A stretch of 64,000 bases of DNA from assembly GCA_040753795.1 (NCBI GenBank), contig JBFMDX010000001.1, positions 62,001 to 126,000 on the forward strand, in the 5' to 3' direction. The stretch is from Thermodesulfobacteriota bacterium (GTDB lineage Bacteria; Desulfobacterota; Desulfobacteria; Desulfobacterales; Desulfosudaceae). Of this stretch, positions 1-8,550 are shown piece by piece. Every line of letters begins with the position of its first letter. Position 1 is the stretch's first letter. A model generated the notes under the pieces. The model did not search any database. It was given only the letters and a program-made list of their open reading frames with translations, and was not told the origin of the DNA. Position numbers and translations under genes: made by a program.

Positions 1-617
1 AGGGCAGGACCGATCCCATGTCGTTGCTGACCGGTTCAAGTTCCATTTATTTCAGCTTAAAATGCGCGCTGGCCCTTGCTCATGAGATCGGTGCGGATAT
101 GCCCGGCTGGCGGGCGTCTCTGTCCCGACTCGGTCATGCCATCCAGTTTCAGCCGCACCTGTTTAACGTGGCCAAATCGCGTTTTTCCATGGACTGGTTT
201 TATCCCATTCTGTCCGGAGCGATCACCGGCCCCGACGCGCAAAAGCGGATCGACAGGCACTGGAAGAAATTCGTTGTCGAAGGCCAGGGTGTTAAATGCG
301 TGGCCGATGAACCCTGGGTCACCATCGCCGAATCCTGCGAACTGGTCATGGCGCTGGCCGCCATGGGCAATGAAAATGACGCCCAGGCCGTTTTTTCCTG
401 GATTCAGGATAAGTGCTTTGATGACGGTTCCTTCTGGTGCGGTTTTACCTATCCGAATATGGTTGTCTGGCCGGAAGAAAAAATTTCCTGGACCAACGCG
501 GCGGTACTTCTGGCCGCGGATGCCCTGTACCACCTGACTCCGGCCGGCCGCCTTTTTAATCACAACTTCTGGAAAACGGAATACCCCTTTCTTTTTGACG
601 CAACCATCAAGGAGTAA
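1..617 (+). CDS. C-terminal part of a helical-barrel (prenyltransferase-like) protein, truncated by window edge
   Basis: The reading frame is already open at base 3 and runs without a stop to TAA at 615-617. The first ATG at 18 has no ribosome binding site, so I treat this as the last ~205 residues of a longer protein. The visible part is rich in helices with Trp/Gly turns (ADEPWVTIAESCELVMAL, FDDGSFWCGFTYPN), the look of alpha/alpha-barrel proteins annotated as prenyltransferase or squalene-cyclase-like. No catalytic residues can be assigned. It lies 14 bases ahead of an acyltransferase on the same strand, suggesting one transcription unit for cell-surface or envelope glycan or lipid modification. 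The exact function is not recognised. Confidence 0.55.
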   Translation, partial: GRTDPMSLLTGSSSIYFSLKCALALAHEIGADMPGWRASLSRLGHAIQFQPHLFNVAKSRFSMDWFYPILSGAITGPDAQKRIDRHWKKFVVEGQGVKCVADEPWVTIAESCELVMALAAMGNENDAQAVFSWIQDKCFDDGSFWCGFTYPNMVVWPEEKISWTNAAVLLAADALYHLTPAGRLFNHNFWKTEYPFLFDATIKE

Positions 618-631
618 AGCCAAGGCTTCTC

Positions 632-1354
632 TTGAGAAACGATTTCCGTCCATATTTTTTGAAAAAACTTCATTTGCGGCTGCAGCACCTGTATGTGAAT
701 CATTTTCTGCGCCCGCAGTTTGAATCCCTCGGTCCGCAATTCAATTTCATGCAACCCTGGCATGTGGAGCTGTTCGGTCCCGGCATTCATCTCGGCAACC
801 ATGCCACGGTCATCGCCACTTCCGACAATAAAGTCCGGTTTTCGGTATGGTCGGAAAGCGAGGACACCAAAGGCATATTCGTTGGCGATGCCTGTCTTAT
901 CTGCCCGGGAGTGAGGATCAGCGCCGCCAGGAAAATAACCATCGGAGACGGGACCATGCTGGCCAGCGGCGTATATCTGAGCGACGCGGACTGGCATGAT
1001 CTCTACAACCGGGTCAGCATGGGTGTTGCCGCTCCCATTACCCTGGGGAAGAATGTCTGGGTCTGTGACAACGCCATGATATGCAAAGGCGTGACGATCG
1101 GCGATAACAGCGTCATCGGCGCCCGGGCCGTTGTCATTGATGACGTTCCGGAGAATGTGATTGTTGCCGGCAATCCGGCCAGGATCGTCAAGCAGCTGGA
1201 TCTGGAAAAAGAGTTGGTCACCCGCACGGAGTGGTTCCGGAGAGAATATCGGCAGATATATTACGGGTTTGATGCTCTAGACCGCCATGTCCTTAAGGAC
1301 AATACGATTCTCGGCTATTTGCGGCACCGGCTTTTCCCCGGAAAAGGGGTTTAG
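632..1354 (+). CDS. Hexapeptide-repeat acyltransferase (left-handed beta-helix family)
   Basis: A 240-residue protein using a TTG start, chosen because it keeps the full N-terminal helix and follows the previous gene by 14 bases; an AAGG lies 5 bases upstream. Residues ~75-190 carry hexapeptide repeats of the LbH fold, such as ITIGDGTMLASGVYLSD, ITLGKNVWVCDNAMICKGV and TIGDNSVIGARAVVIDDV, ending in the NPARIVK closing motif of sugar or maltose O-acetyltransferases. The family transfers acetyl or acyl groups from CoA to sugars or polysaccharides in the cytoplasm. The acceptor cannot be named. The C-terminal ~50 residues, with an aromatic stretch and LRHRLFPG, are an extension beyond the usual family core. 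Confidence 0.75.
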   Translation: MRNDFRPYFLKKLHLRLQHLYVNHFLRPQFESLGPQFNFMQPWHVELFGPGIHLGNHATVIATSDNKVRFSVWSESEDTKGIFVGDACLICPGVRISAARKITIGDGTMLASGVYLSDADWHDLYNRVSMGVAAPITLGKNVWVCDNAMICKGVTIGDNSVIGARAVVIDDVPENVIVAGNPARIVKQLDLEKELVTRTEWFRREYRQIYYGFDALDRHVLKDNTILGYLRHRLFPGKGV

Positions 1355-1384
1355 GCATCAAATAAAGGCTGAGGCTGAAAATAG

Positions 1385-1423
1385 AAAAGGCGCCGGCGGA
1401 CTTTTGTCTCCGGCGCCTTTTTT
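1385..1423. terminator. Bidirectional rho-independent terminator
   Basis: An A-rich run, the stem AAGGCGCCGG / CCGGCGCCTT around a ~13-base loop, then a T run. It sits between the convergent acyltransferase and dsrP genes and has A and T runs on both sides, so it can end transcription in either direction. Confidence 0.9.
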
Positions 1424-1437
1424 GTCTGGCAGAACCG

Positions 1438-2595
1438 CTATGCGGAAACTTCTTCCTTCACGCTGATGGCGATCTTATACAGAACCGTCAGGATCAGAAA
1501 ACCCGCACCATAGACGCCGAGGGAAATAATGATTTCCGGAATGGTTGGGATGTAATCGACGACATGATGCAGCGGCGTGGGAATAAACCCGCCGGAGATC
1601 ATGCCCAGGCCCTTGTCGATCCAGATGCCGACAAACAGAATGATGCAGGAAAAGCAGAGCACGGTTTCATTCTGCCGTAAAGACGGGACAATCAGCAGCG
1701 CAATGGCCAGCAGCATCAAAAACAGAGAAGTCCACATCCAGGGCACCAGGGCGTTGTGGCCGTGGAGACCGAGGAAGAGGTACTGCAGGGAATGCACGTG
1801 GCCGGGAATCTGGCTGTAGAGGGCCACAAATACCTCGCAGGCGAAGAAGAAGACGTTGGCGATAAGCGCGTAGGTTACGATCCGGGCAATTCCCTGGATG
1901 GCTTCCTTGCCGGCGTCAAAAGAGGTAAACCGCCGCAGAATCAGCGCCATAATGATAATCAGGGCGGGGCCGGCGGCAAAGGCCGAGGCCAGGAAGCGGG
2001 GGGCCAGCACCGCGGTCAGCCAGAAATGGCGTCCCGGCAGGCCGCAGTACAGGTAGGCTGTGACCGTATGAATGCCGAAGGCCCAGGGCACGGAGAGGTA
2101 AATCAGCGGTTTGATCCATTTGGGGGGCGCCACGGCGTTTCTTTCCGCTTCCAGAACCGCCCAGCCGACAACGACGTTCAGGAAAAGATAGCCGTTTAAG
2201 ACAATCATATCCCAGAACAGCATGGAGTAGGGCGTCGGGTGCAGGATGACGTTCATGGCCCGCATGGGCTGACCAAGATCGACGATAATAAACATCAGGC
2301 ACATGGACACCGCCGAAATGGCCAGGAACTCACCCAGGATAGTAATTTTGCTGAACACCTTGTAGTGGTGGAGATAATACGGCAGGACCAGCATCACCCC
2401 TCCGGCCGCGACGCCGACTAGGAAGGTGAACTGGGCGATATAAAATCCCCAGGTCACATCCCGGCTCATGCCGGTGATGCCCAGGCCGAGTTCAAACTGT
2501 TGCAGATAAACAAGAAATCCGGCGCCGGCAAGACCTCCCAGGACGATCAGCAGCGACCAGTACCTTTTGCTTCCCTTTAATGCGGTTTCAAGCAT
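1438..2595 (-). CDS. dsrP: DsrP, NrfD/PsrC-type membrane subunit of the DsrMKJOP complex
   Basis: 385-residue polytopic membrane protein with about ten hydrophobic segments, of the NrfD/PsrC/HmcC family. It is the quinone-interacting integral subunit of the Dsr transmembrane complex, which passes electrons between the menaquinone pool and sulfite reduction via DsrC. Start chosen at ATG 2595, 5 bases after GAGG; a GTG six bases earlier lies closer to that site. It is last in the operon, 21 bases after dsrO, and is followed by the bidirectional terminator. The order dsrM-K-J-O-P is that of sulfate reducers. Function follows from family and context. Confidence 0.95.
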   Translation of the reverse strand: MLETALKGSKRYWSLLIVLGGLAGAGFLVYLQQFELGLGITGMSRDVTWGFYIAQFTFLVGVAAGGVMLVLPYYLHHYKVFSKITILGEFLAISAVSMCLMFIIVDLGQPMRAMNVILHPTPYSMLFWDMIVLNGYLFLNVVVGWAVLEAERNAVAPPKWIKPLIYLSVPWAFGIHTVTAYLYCGLPGRHFWLTAVLAPRFLASAFAAGPALIIIMALILRRFTSFDAGKEAIQGIARIVTYALIANVFFFACEVFVALYSQIPGHVHSLQYLFLGLHGHNALVPWMWTSLFLMLLAIALLIVPSLRQNETVLCFSCIILFVGIWIDKGLGMISGGFIPTPLHHVVDYIPTIPEIIISLGVYGAGFLILTVLYKIAISVKEEVSA

Positions 2596-2616
2596 GACCA
2601 CCTCATCTTATGAAGA

Positions 2617-3504
2617 CTATAAAATGTAATAAACTGACGGTTCGGTGCCGAGGCTCGGCTGTCGCCGGACGGCATAATTTTCTTTCAGCGCCTTTCTGAC
2701 CTCCGATTCCGGATCATTCAGATCGCCGAAAAGGATGGTGCCGTTGGACGCTTCCACGCAGGCCGGCATCTGGCCCTTGCTCAATCGTTCCGCGCAGAAG
2801 TTGCATTTTTCCACCACACCCTTCATCCGGGTGGGGAAGGCGGTGTTGATTTCCTTCAATCCTTGCCGGGGATCACGGAAATTGAAACTTCTGGATCCGT
2901 AAGGGCAGGCCGCCATGCAGAAGCGGCATCCGATGCAGCGGTGAAAGTCCATGAGCACAATACCGTCTTCCCGCTGGAACGTGGCCTTGGTCGGGCAGGC
3001 CTGGACGCAGGAGGGATTGGCGCAGTGGTTGCACAGGGTCAGAAAGGGGAGATGCTCCAAGTGTTCGGTCAGATACGGATTCAACTGATCGGGGAATAAA
3101 TTGTGAAATTCTTCTTCCCAGATCCACTTGATCTCATGCCGTTTCTTGTCGGAAGAGATCTTGGGAATCTTCTCGTTCACTTTTTCGCAGGACTGTTTCA
3201 GAGACTCCGTTTCCGCCATCCGGCACGGCAGTTGCGGCATCATGAGGTCGTCTTCAAACGTGGGAACGTTATGAATCCGGTGACAGGCTTCGATGATCGG
3301 TTCCAGGTCGGCCGACGTGGTCAGTTTCCTGGTGTCGATCACCATGCCCCAGTGCTTGGCGGTCAGTGCCTCTGGATTTCTAACCACTTTCCCCCCCTTT
3401 GACGGACTGGCGGATGACGCCAGGGAAGTCACGGCGGGCGCGGCGGTAAGGCCGGCGGCTGCGATGCCGGCTATCTTGAGGAATGTTCTCCGGCTGTTAT
3501 CCAT
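2617..3504 (-). CDS. dsrO: DsrO, Tat-exported ferredoxin-like iron-sulfur subunit
   Basis: 295 residues. The N terminus has a twin-arginine signal (RRTFLK followed by a hydrophobic Ala/Gly-rich stretch), so the protein is exported folded to the periplasm. Cys clusters of the four-cluster HmcB/PsrB family follow: CNHCANPSCVQACP near residue 160, CIGCRFCMAACPYG near 190 and CNFCAERLSKGQMPAC near 235. It is the periplasmic electron-transfer partner of DsrJ and DsrP. Its ATG shares one base with the dsrJ stop codon (TGATG), implying translational coupling. Confidence 0.95.
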   Translation of the reverse strand: MDNSRRTFLKIAGIAAAGLTAAPAVTSLASSASPSKGGKVVRNPEALTAKHWGMVIDTRKLTTSADLEPIIEACHRIHNVPTFEDDLMMPQLPCRMAETESLKQSCEKVNEKIPKISSDKKRHEIKWIWEEEFHNLFPDQLNPYLTEHLEHLPFLTLCNHCANPSCVQACPTKATFQREDGIVLMDFHRCIGCRFCMAACPYGSRSFNFRDPRQGLKEINTAFPTRMKGVVEKCNFCAERLSKGQMPACVEASNGTILFGDLNDPESEVRKALKENYAVRRQPSLGTEPSVYYIL

Positions 3505-3896
3505 CAGTTTGCCTCCTTTGGAATGTTGTGACAGTCAAAGCAATAGGGCCTTACGGATGTATAGTTGTGACAACTGTCACAGAACTCGGCCTTGTTGGAA
3601 TGACAGTCAAGGCAGGTGTTGGTGAGGCTCATGTCAAAGGATTTACCCTCCGTGTTGACATAAGTCCGGCGTTCCTGGCGCACGACCTCTTCCCGCCACT
3701 GGTCCAGGAGCTGCATATGTTCTTTTTTCATGAAGTCTTTGGACTCCACGCAGTTCTTGGCTGCCTCGGCTTTAGCGGTCAGTTTCGGTTCCGGTGCTTT
3801 GGCTTTGGTCCCGGTGACCAGGTTCCACCACCAGGGGGTCAGCGCGATTATGAAAAACACGACCAGCCCGGCAATAATCAGCCCTTTATTCTTCAT
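3504..3896 (-). CDS. dsrJ: DsrJ, periplasmic triheme cytochrome c
   Basis: 130 residues with one N-terminal membrane anchor (KNKGLIIAGLVVFFIIAL) and three CxxCH haem c motifs (CLDCH, CDSCH, CFDCH) in the C-terminal third, the usual number for DsrJ. I chose the ATG at 3896, 7 bases after GAGGAGG; a longer frame begins at 3926 but would start inside dsrK before that site. With the chosen start the gene overlaps dsrK by 11 bases. DsrJ is the haem c subunit of the DsrMKJOP complex, whose physiological redox partner is not settled. Confidence 0.95.
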   Translation of the reverse strand: MKNKGLIIAGLVVFFIIALTPWWWNLVTGTKAKAPEPKLTAKAEAAKNCVESKDFMKKEHMQLLDQWREEVVRQERRTYVNTEGKSFDMSLTNTCLDCHSNKAEFCDSCHNYTSVRPYCFDCHNIPKEAN

Positions 3897-5538
3897 CTGC
3901 ATCCTCCTCGGCTCCCAGCGGTTCACCGCGCAGGTTCATTTCTCTTGGACCTTCTTCTTCCGGGAAAACCAGAGCGTTGGCGACCAGCTCATGCAGGCCG
4001 GCTACGCCCACTCCCGGAACCCAGTAATCCATCAGCGCGGGCAACACCGCCCGGTCAATGGCGCAGATGCAGCCCAGCGTATTGACGCCGTATTTTTCAT
4101 GGACGTACTTGACGGCGTTGGCCCTGGGCAATCCACCGGACATCCGCAGCTCCATGTCTTCTCCGGCGTTGAGGCCGGCGCCGCTGCCGCAGCAGAAGGT
4201 CTGTTCACGGATGGTGTTCGGCGGCATCTCGTAAAAGTGGTTGCACACGTTCTTAATGACATACCGGGGCTCATCCAGCAGCCCCATGCCCCGGGAGGGG
4301 TTGCAGGAGTCATGGTAGGTCAGCCGGATTTTGTCGTTTCGAGAAGGATCCAGTTTCAGTTTACCGTGCTTGATGAGATCGGCGGTAAATTCGGCGATGT
4401 GAACCATCTTTGTGGATTTCGCGTTTTCAAAACGGGTGCCGGTGATGGGAGAAACCGGCTCCTGGAGGAAGTCGGCCGGTCCGTTCATGGTATCCATGTA
4501 TTGATGGATAACCCGCCACATATGGCCGCATTCCCCGCCCAGAATCCATTTGACGCCCAACCGCCTGGCTTCGGCGTACATTTTGGCGTTGAGCCGCTTC
4601 ATGGTTTCATGGGAGGTGAAAAACCCGAAGTTGCCCCCCTCGGAAGCGTAGGTACTCCAGGTCACATCCAGGCCGTATACCTTCTTCAGGTAATCGAACA
4701 GCATCATATATCCCATGCAGGTATAGGTGCCCGGGTCGGCGAAGACGTCGCCTGACGGCGTAATAAAAAGGATGTCGGCGCCTTTTTTGTTCAGCTGCGG
4801 CGGGTCGATGGTGACCCCGGTGAACTCTTCGATGTCGCTGACGAAGAAGTCGAGCATGTCCTTGTAGGCATGAGGCTGGATGCCCAGATGGTTGCCGGTG
4901 CGGTAGCAGTTGGCCGCCGGCGTGGCGATCCAGTCGATGTTCAGGCCGATGAGGTTGAGCAGTTCCCGGCCCATGATGGTGATTTCGGCGGTATCAATGC
5001 CATAGGGGCAGAAAACCGAACAGCGGCGGCACTCGGTGCACTGGAAGAAGTAATACCACCACTCCTTGAGAACATCCATGGTCAGTTCCCGGGCGCCGGA
5101 AATATGCTTGCCGAACAGGCTACTCATGATTCGCCCGGCAGCGGTGAAATCTTTACGATAAACCGACCGCAGCAGTTCGGCCCTCAATACCGGCATGTTT
5201 TTGGGATCGCCGGTGCCCAGAAAGAAATGACACTTGTCGGCGCAGGCCCCGCAGCGGACACAGATATCCATGAAGACCTTGAATGTCCGGAACCGTTCCA
5301 GCCGCTCCTTGAATCCTTCGTGCAGAATCTCCTGCCAGTTTTCCGGCAGCTTCCAGTCGTCTTCCAGCGGATTCCAGGCTCTGGCATTGGGCAGACCGAC
5401 ATATTCCACGCTTTTCGGGTTTGAGGCGTAACAGTACATGCCCTCCCGGATGACAACCGGCGTGTCCATCCAGCCGGTCCGAGGCGGCCTGTGATCTGTT
5501 CTTGCCAGCAACTCGGCGGGTTTTATCTTGCTTGCCAT
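3886..5538 (-). CDS. dsrK: DsrK, cytoplasmic HdrD-like iron-sulfur subunit
   Basis: 550 residues. Two ferredoxin-type motifs (CVRCGACADKCHFF near residue 92 and CTECRRCSVFCPYG near 172) precede a heterodisulfide-reductase-like CCG domain, whose second half holds HDSCNPSRGMG and FCCGSGAGLN. This is the family signature for a noncubane [4Fe-4S] site. DsrK is thought to reduce the DsrC trisulfide on the cytoplasmic side using electrons from DsrM. The C terminus is acidic. It begins 3 bases after dsrM ends and overlaps dsrJ. Confidence 0.97.
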   Translation of the reverse strand: MASKIKPAELLARTDHRPPRTGWMDTPVVIREGMYCYASNPKSVEYVGLPNARAWNPLEDDWKLPENWQEILHEGFKERLERFRTFKVFMDICVRCGACADKCHFFLGTGDPKNMPVLRAELLRSVYRKDFTAAGRIMSSLFGKHISGARELTMDVLKEWWYYFFQCTECRRCSVFCPYGIDTAEITIMGRELLNLIGLNIDWIATPAANCYRTGNHLGIQPHAYKDMLDFFVSDIEEFTGVTIDPPQLNKKGADILFITPSGDVFADPGTYTCMGYMMLFDYLKKVYGLDVTWSTYASEGGNFGFFTSHETMKRLNAKMYAEARRLGVKWILGGECGHMWRVIHQYMDTMNGPADFLQEPVSPITGTRFENAKSTKMVHIAEFTADLIKHGKLKLDPSRNDKIRLTYHDSCNPSRGMGLLDEPRYVIKNVCNHFYEMPPNTIREQTFCCGSGAGLNAGEDMELRMSGGLPRANAVKYVHEKYGVNTLGCICAIDRAVLPALMDYWVPGVGVAGLHELVANALVFPEEEGPREMNLRGEPLGAEEDADEE

Positions 5539-5541
5539 TGA

Positions 5542-6567
5542 TTACTCCTTTTCCAGTGGTAAACCAGCTTCTCTCATTTTTTCTCTGAACTCTTCCTCGT
5601 ATTCTTCATACGTATGCGTATGGACGGTGTAATTCCAGGGGTTCACATGCCTTTTGGCCCGGGTGGTATTGGCCAGGTTGCGCGTGGGTGACAGGAAAAT
5701 CCCTCCGGCATGCATCAGTTTGCTGTAGGGGAAGTAAGCCACCAGCGCGCTGACCAGCAGCAGATGAACATAAAACAGGGTGCCGACGTTTTCCGGGACG
5801 GCGGGATTGAACGTCAGCAACCCCATGGCGAAGGCCTTGATGGCCAGAATGTCCACCTTGGCGAAGTAGCGCATCAGAATTCCGGTGGCGGCGATGCCGA
5901 TAATCAGAAAAAGCGGGAAATAGTCGGACGCCAGTGAGATGTATTTGATCTGGGGCAGGAAGATCCTTCTGCCCAGCAGCACCAGCAGTGCGCCCAGCAG
6001 CACCAGGCCGGACATGTAAACGCCGGGCAGGCCGACGGCAAAGTAAGGGGAGAAGAACTCCAGGCGGAAAAAGGAATCGGCGTTTTCGAGAAGCCGAATC
6101 ACCAGCGGGACCGGCTCGAAGAAAAACCGCATATGCCGGAGAAGGACCACGGCAAAGGCATAATGAAACGCCAGGGCCGTTGCCCAGAGAACGATTTCCC
6201 AGCGATAGGAGAGCCGGTAGTTTTCCTTGAATTTGGCTTTGGTGTTTCGAAACAGGGAGCGGAACGTCAGCACCTCAAACAGCATGCGGATGACCACCCC
6301 GATGGTTGTGCTGGGGTTGTCAATTTTGTCCTGCTGAATCCAGGGCAGGCTTTTCTGCTGGCCGCAGGTCGTGGGGATGCGAAAGGGAACGGCGGAATTG
6401 GCCCAATTCAGCACCTTGCGGGTTACTCCGACAATGAACAGGACGACGGCCGCGTAAGGGATGATGATGCCGAAAAATCCTTTCAATCCCAGTGTGTCGA
6501 CCCCTATCCAGGTCAGCACAATGAGGACCACAACCGTTGCCAACGAGAACAGATAGTTTACATTCAT
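5542..6567 (-). CDS. dsrM: DsrM, NarI-like cytochrome b membrane subunit
   Basis: 341-residue membrane protein with six or so hydrophobic segments; the NarI-like cytochrome b domain lies around residues 125-290 and includes several histidines (such as HYAF and HMRF) suited to b-haem ligation. The start is ATG at 6567, 8 bases after GAGAGG; the frame extends three codons further but without a ribosome site. DsrM exchanges electrons with menaquinol and passes them to DsrK. First of the five dsr genes, 73 bases downstream of an RsbRD-like gene on the same strand. Confidence 0.95.
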   Translation of the reverse strand: MNVNYLFSLATVVVLIVLTWIGVDTLGLKGFFGIIIPYAAVVLFIVGVTRKVLNWANSAVPFRIPTTCGQQKSLPWIQQDKIDNPSTTIGVVIRMLFEVLTFRSLFRNTKAKFKENYRLSYRWEIVLWATALAFHYAFAVVLLRHMRFFFEPVPLVIRLLENADSFFRLEFFSPYFAVGLPGVYMSGLVLLGALLVLLGRRIFLPQIKYISLASDYFPLFLIIGIAATGILMRYFAKVDILAIKAFAMGLLTFNPAVPENVGTLFYVHLLLVSALVAYFPYSKLMHAGGIFLSPTRNLANTTRAKRHVNPWNYTVHTHTYEEYEEEFREKMREAGLPLEKE

Positions 6568-6640
6568 CAACAGCACCTCTCTATAAAAAATTCATCCATC
6601 ATGGCCGCTGAAACCGGCTGATTCTCGAACGACCAGTTAA

Positions 6641-7159
6641 TCAGTTGGTTTGCTCCGGGTCCGACACCAACCCCGCTTTTTCAAATGCTTTGAATACTCT
6701 GTTCCTGGCCTCATAGGCCCGAAGCTCAAAAATTTTTTCCCGGCACTCCATGTATTTGTCGAAACCGAGCAGAACCAGTTCATCAATTTTTTTATCCAGT
6801 TGCCGATATGGACCGGAATTATCGTTGTCGCCCTGGCCGCCCGTCACGTCCCGGATAATCTGTTTCAGTGAAAAAATAAAAGAGACCGCTTCGGAAGGCG
6901 CAAAGGACTGAACGGCTCGGACCCGGATGGCGGCATCCAGGCACTCCGACAACTCGTTCTGAGACGCCTGCGAAGCCAGGCCATCAATGACTTTTGTCAG
7001 GCTTTCGGAAAGACTACCGGCCACGGGGTTGGCAAACCGGTCTTTCTCCCTTAAAAAAAAGGAAGCGGTTTCCGCCGGGTAAGTTTTGAGGGCAACCTCG
7101 ATCCATTGCCTGGTAATGGACTCTTTATGGCCGGCTATTAAGGATTCAACGGTTGGCAT
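6641..7159 (-). CDS. RsbRD N-terminal-domain sensor-like protein, leader gene of the dsr operon
   Basis: 172 residues, all-helical, resembling the non-haem globin-like N-terminal domain of RsbR/RsbRD stressosome proteins (opening MPTVESLIAGHKESI, central YRQLDKKIDELVLLGFDKY). The C-terminal STAS domain of true RsbR proteins is absent. It lies directly upstream of dsrM on the same strand and shares its promoter, so it is likely cotranscribed with dsrMKJOP. Such genes do occur beside dsrMKJOP in sulfate reducers (recalled, not checked). A role in sensing or regulating sulfite reduction is inference only. Confidence 0.75.
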   Translation of the reverse strand: MPTVESLIAGHKESITRQWIEVALKTYPAETASFFLREKDRFANPVAGSLSESLTKVIDGLASQASQNELSECLDAAIRVRAVQSFAPSEAVSFIFSLKQIIRDVTGGQGDNDNSGPYRQLDKKIDELVLLGFDKYMECREKIFELRAYEARNRVFKAFEKAGLVSDPEQTN

Positions 7160-7286
7160 GACTGTTTTCCCAAATACTCAACTGGCCTGTCCCCTTCCCG
7201 AAAATAAATCGTCAGAAGCATGCCGACGACCGCTTGCCTGCACATGGTACCGGACACGCGATACCGCTACGATGTTAAAAAAAGTT

Positions 7287-7315
7287 TATATAATCAAGCA
7301 ATTTTTTTCTGTCAA
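7287..7315 (-). promoter_or_regulatory. Candidate sigma-70 promoter for the dsr operon
   Basis: On the minus strand, TTGACA (7315-7310) and TATATA (7292-7287) are separated by 17 bases, about 130 bases ahead of the RsbRD-like gene that leads the dsr operon. The -35 box is perfect and the -10 box matches at four positions. Confidence 0.6.
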
Positions 7316-7408
7316 GGAAAAAGGGACGTTGCCGTCGATATCATTAATAGAGGCCGTTACGGCTCATTCGGGCAGGATATTCATCTGCCGCCACGCAAAA
7401 TTATTGCC

Positions 7409-7437
7409 TTGACATCAAGCGGCTGAAGGTGGTATCC
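7409..7437 (+). promoter_or_regulatory. Candidate promoter for tRNA-Pro
   Basis: A perfect TTGACA at 7409-7414 with a weak GTATCC at 7432-7437, 17 bases apart, placing the start of transcription about 20 bases before the tRNA. Confidence 0.4.
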
Positions 7438-7461
7438 GTTTCACCGTTTCATGTTTTTCCG

Positions 7462-7539
<78 letters not shown>

Positions 7540-7582
7540 AAAAAGTCATTAGCCCGCATTCAGATGTTTCCTTAATGTGGCC

Positions 7583-8299
7583 TTAATAAAGATCCTCAGA
7601 AAGCAGTACGGCTTCGGCTACATCCCGCAGGGGCTTGCGTGAATCCATGCTGCGTTTGCGGATCCAGCGGTAGGCCTCGTCGATCTCCATGCCGCGTTTG
7701 CGCATGAGTACTTCCTTGGCCCGTTCCACCATTTTCCGGGTTTCCAGTTCTTCGCGGATGATTTTAGCGTCCAGGGCCAGCTGGGTATTGTGGATTGCCA
7801 CCGCCGCCTGGTGGGCCACGGCGGTGATCAGATTGACTTCCGTTTCGGAAAAGTCGTGGGGCACGGCGGTAAAACAGTTCAGCACCCCGATGACCTCGTT
7901 GTTTTTGATCTGCATGGGAATGCCCACCATGGAAACCAGGCCCAGCTTTTCCGCCATGGCCTTTTCCTTGAACCGGTCGTCCCGCAGAACATGGCGGACA
8001 ATGATCGGCACTTTGTTGGTGGCCACGTAACCGACGATCCCCTCATCCAGGTTCAAGGTGCGGTCCTTGACGTATGCCGGATCGATGGCCTGGGTGGCTT
8101 TCAGCCGGATTTTTTTTCCATTGCCTTCTTCCTCAATCATCCACAGGGAGCAGATTTCCACGCCCGTGACCTTGGCCGTGACCATGACAATCAGCTTGAG
8201 GATGTCTTCCAGATATTGTTCGGAGGCCACCGCCCGGCTGATATCCGCCAGCGCCTTGAAGTATTTCTCCGCCTCCGGGTGGTCGGTGGTGTGCGGCAT
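7583..8299 (-). CDS. GAF-ANTAR transcription antiterminator
   Basis: 238 residues from ATG 8299, which follows an AGGA by about 8 bases; a GTG at 8359 gives 20 more residues but has no ribosome site. Residues ~15-165 form a GAF sensor domain. The C-terminal ~55 residues are an ANTAR RNA-binding domain (VERAKEVLMRKRGMEIDEAY, then a second helix pair). ANTAR proteins bind paired hairpins in leader RNA and prevent termination in response to a signal. No target leader or partner kinase is visible nearby, so the regulon is unknown. It could respond to a small ligand held by the GAF domain. Confidence 0.85.
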   Translation of the reverse strand: MPHTTDHPEAEKYFKALADISRAVASEQYLEDILKLIVMVTAKVTGVEICSLWMIEEEGNGKKIRLKATQAIDPAYVKDRTLNLDEGIVGYVATNKVPIIVRHVLRDDRFKEKAMAEKLGLVSMVGIPMQIKNNEVIGVLNCFTAVPHDFSETEVNLITAVAHQAAVAIHNTQLALDAKIIREELETRKMVERAKEVLMRKRGMEIDEAYRWIRKRSMDSRKPLRDVAEAVLLSEDLY

Positions 8300-8430
8300 T
8301 TCACGATTCCTGATGGCCGTTTCCGGTTGGTTGCATGAATGTTTGTATTCCGGTTCCACGGAACAACTGTCTTTTATAATAAAAGATTCCGCCTGTCAAC
8401 CGCGTTCGGTCGCCGGCGGTGAATAACCGC

Positions 8431-8460
8431 TTGTTTTTCTGATGCTTATGATGCTATAAA
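8431..8460 (+). promoter_or_regulatory. Candidate promoter for the LD-carboxypeptidase/serine hydrolase pair
   Basis: TTGTTT (8431-8436) and TATAAA (8455-8460) with an 18-base spacer, about 90 bases before the start at 8551. On the opposite strand, TTGACA at 8399-8394 could serve the GAF-ANTAR gene. Confidence 0.4.
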
Positions 8461-8550
8461 ACAAAGGAAAAACGGGCGGGTGAAGAACAGATGGTCTTCC
8501 CGTCCATTATTCAATTTTCAGCATGCAATACCATACAACTTAAGGAAGCG

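Noticed and set aside
3730-4755. 341-codon plus-strand open frame opposite dsrK/dsrJ
   Set aside because: Shadow of the GC-rich dsrK frame; no ribosome site and low-complexity composition, while the minus strand has clear dsrK and dsrJ motifs.
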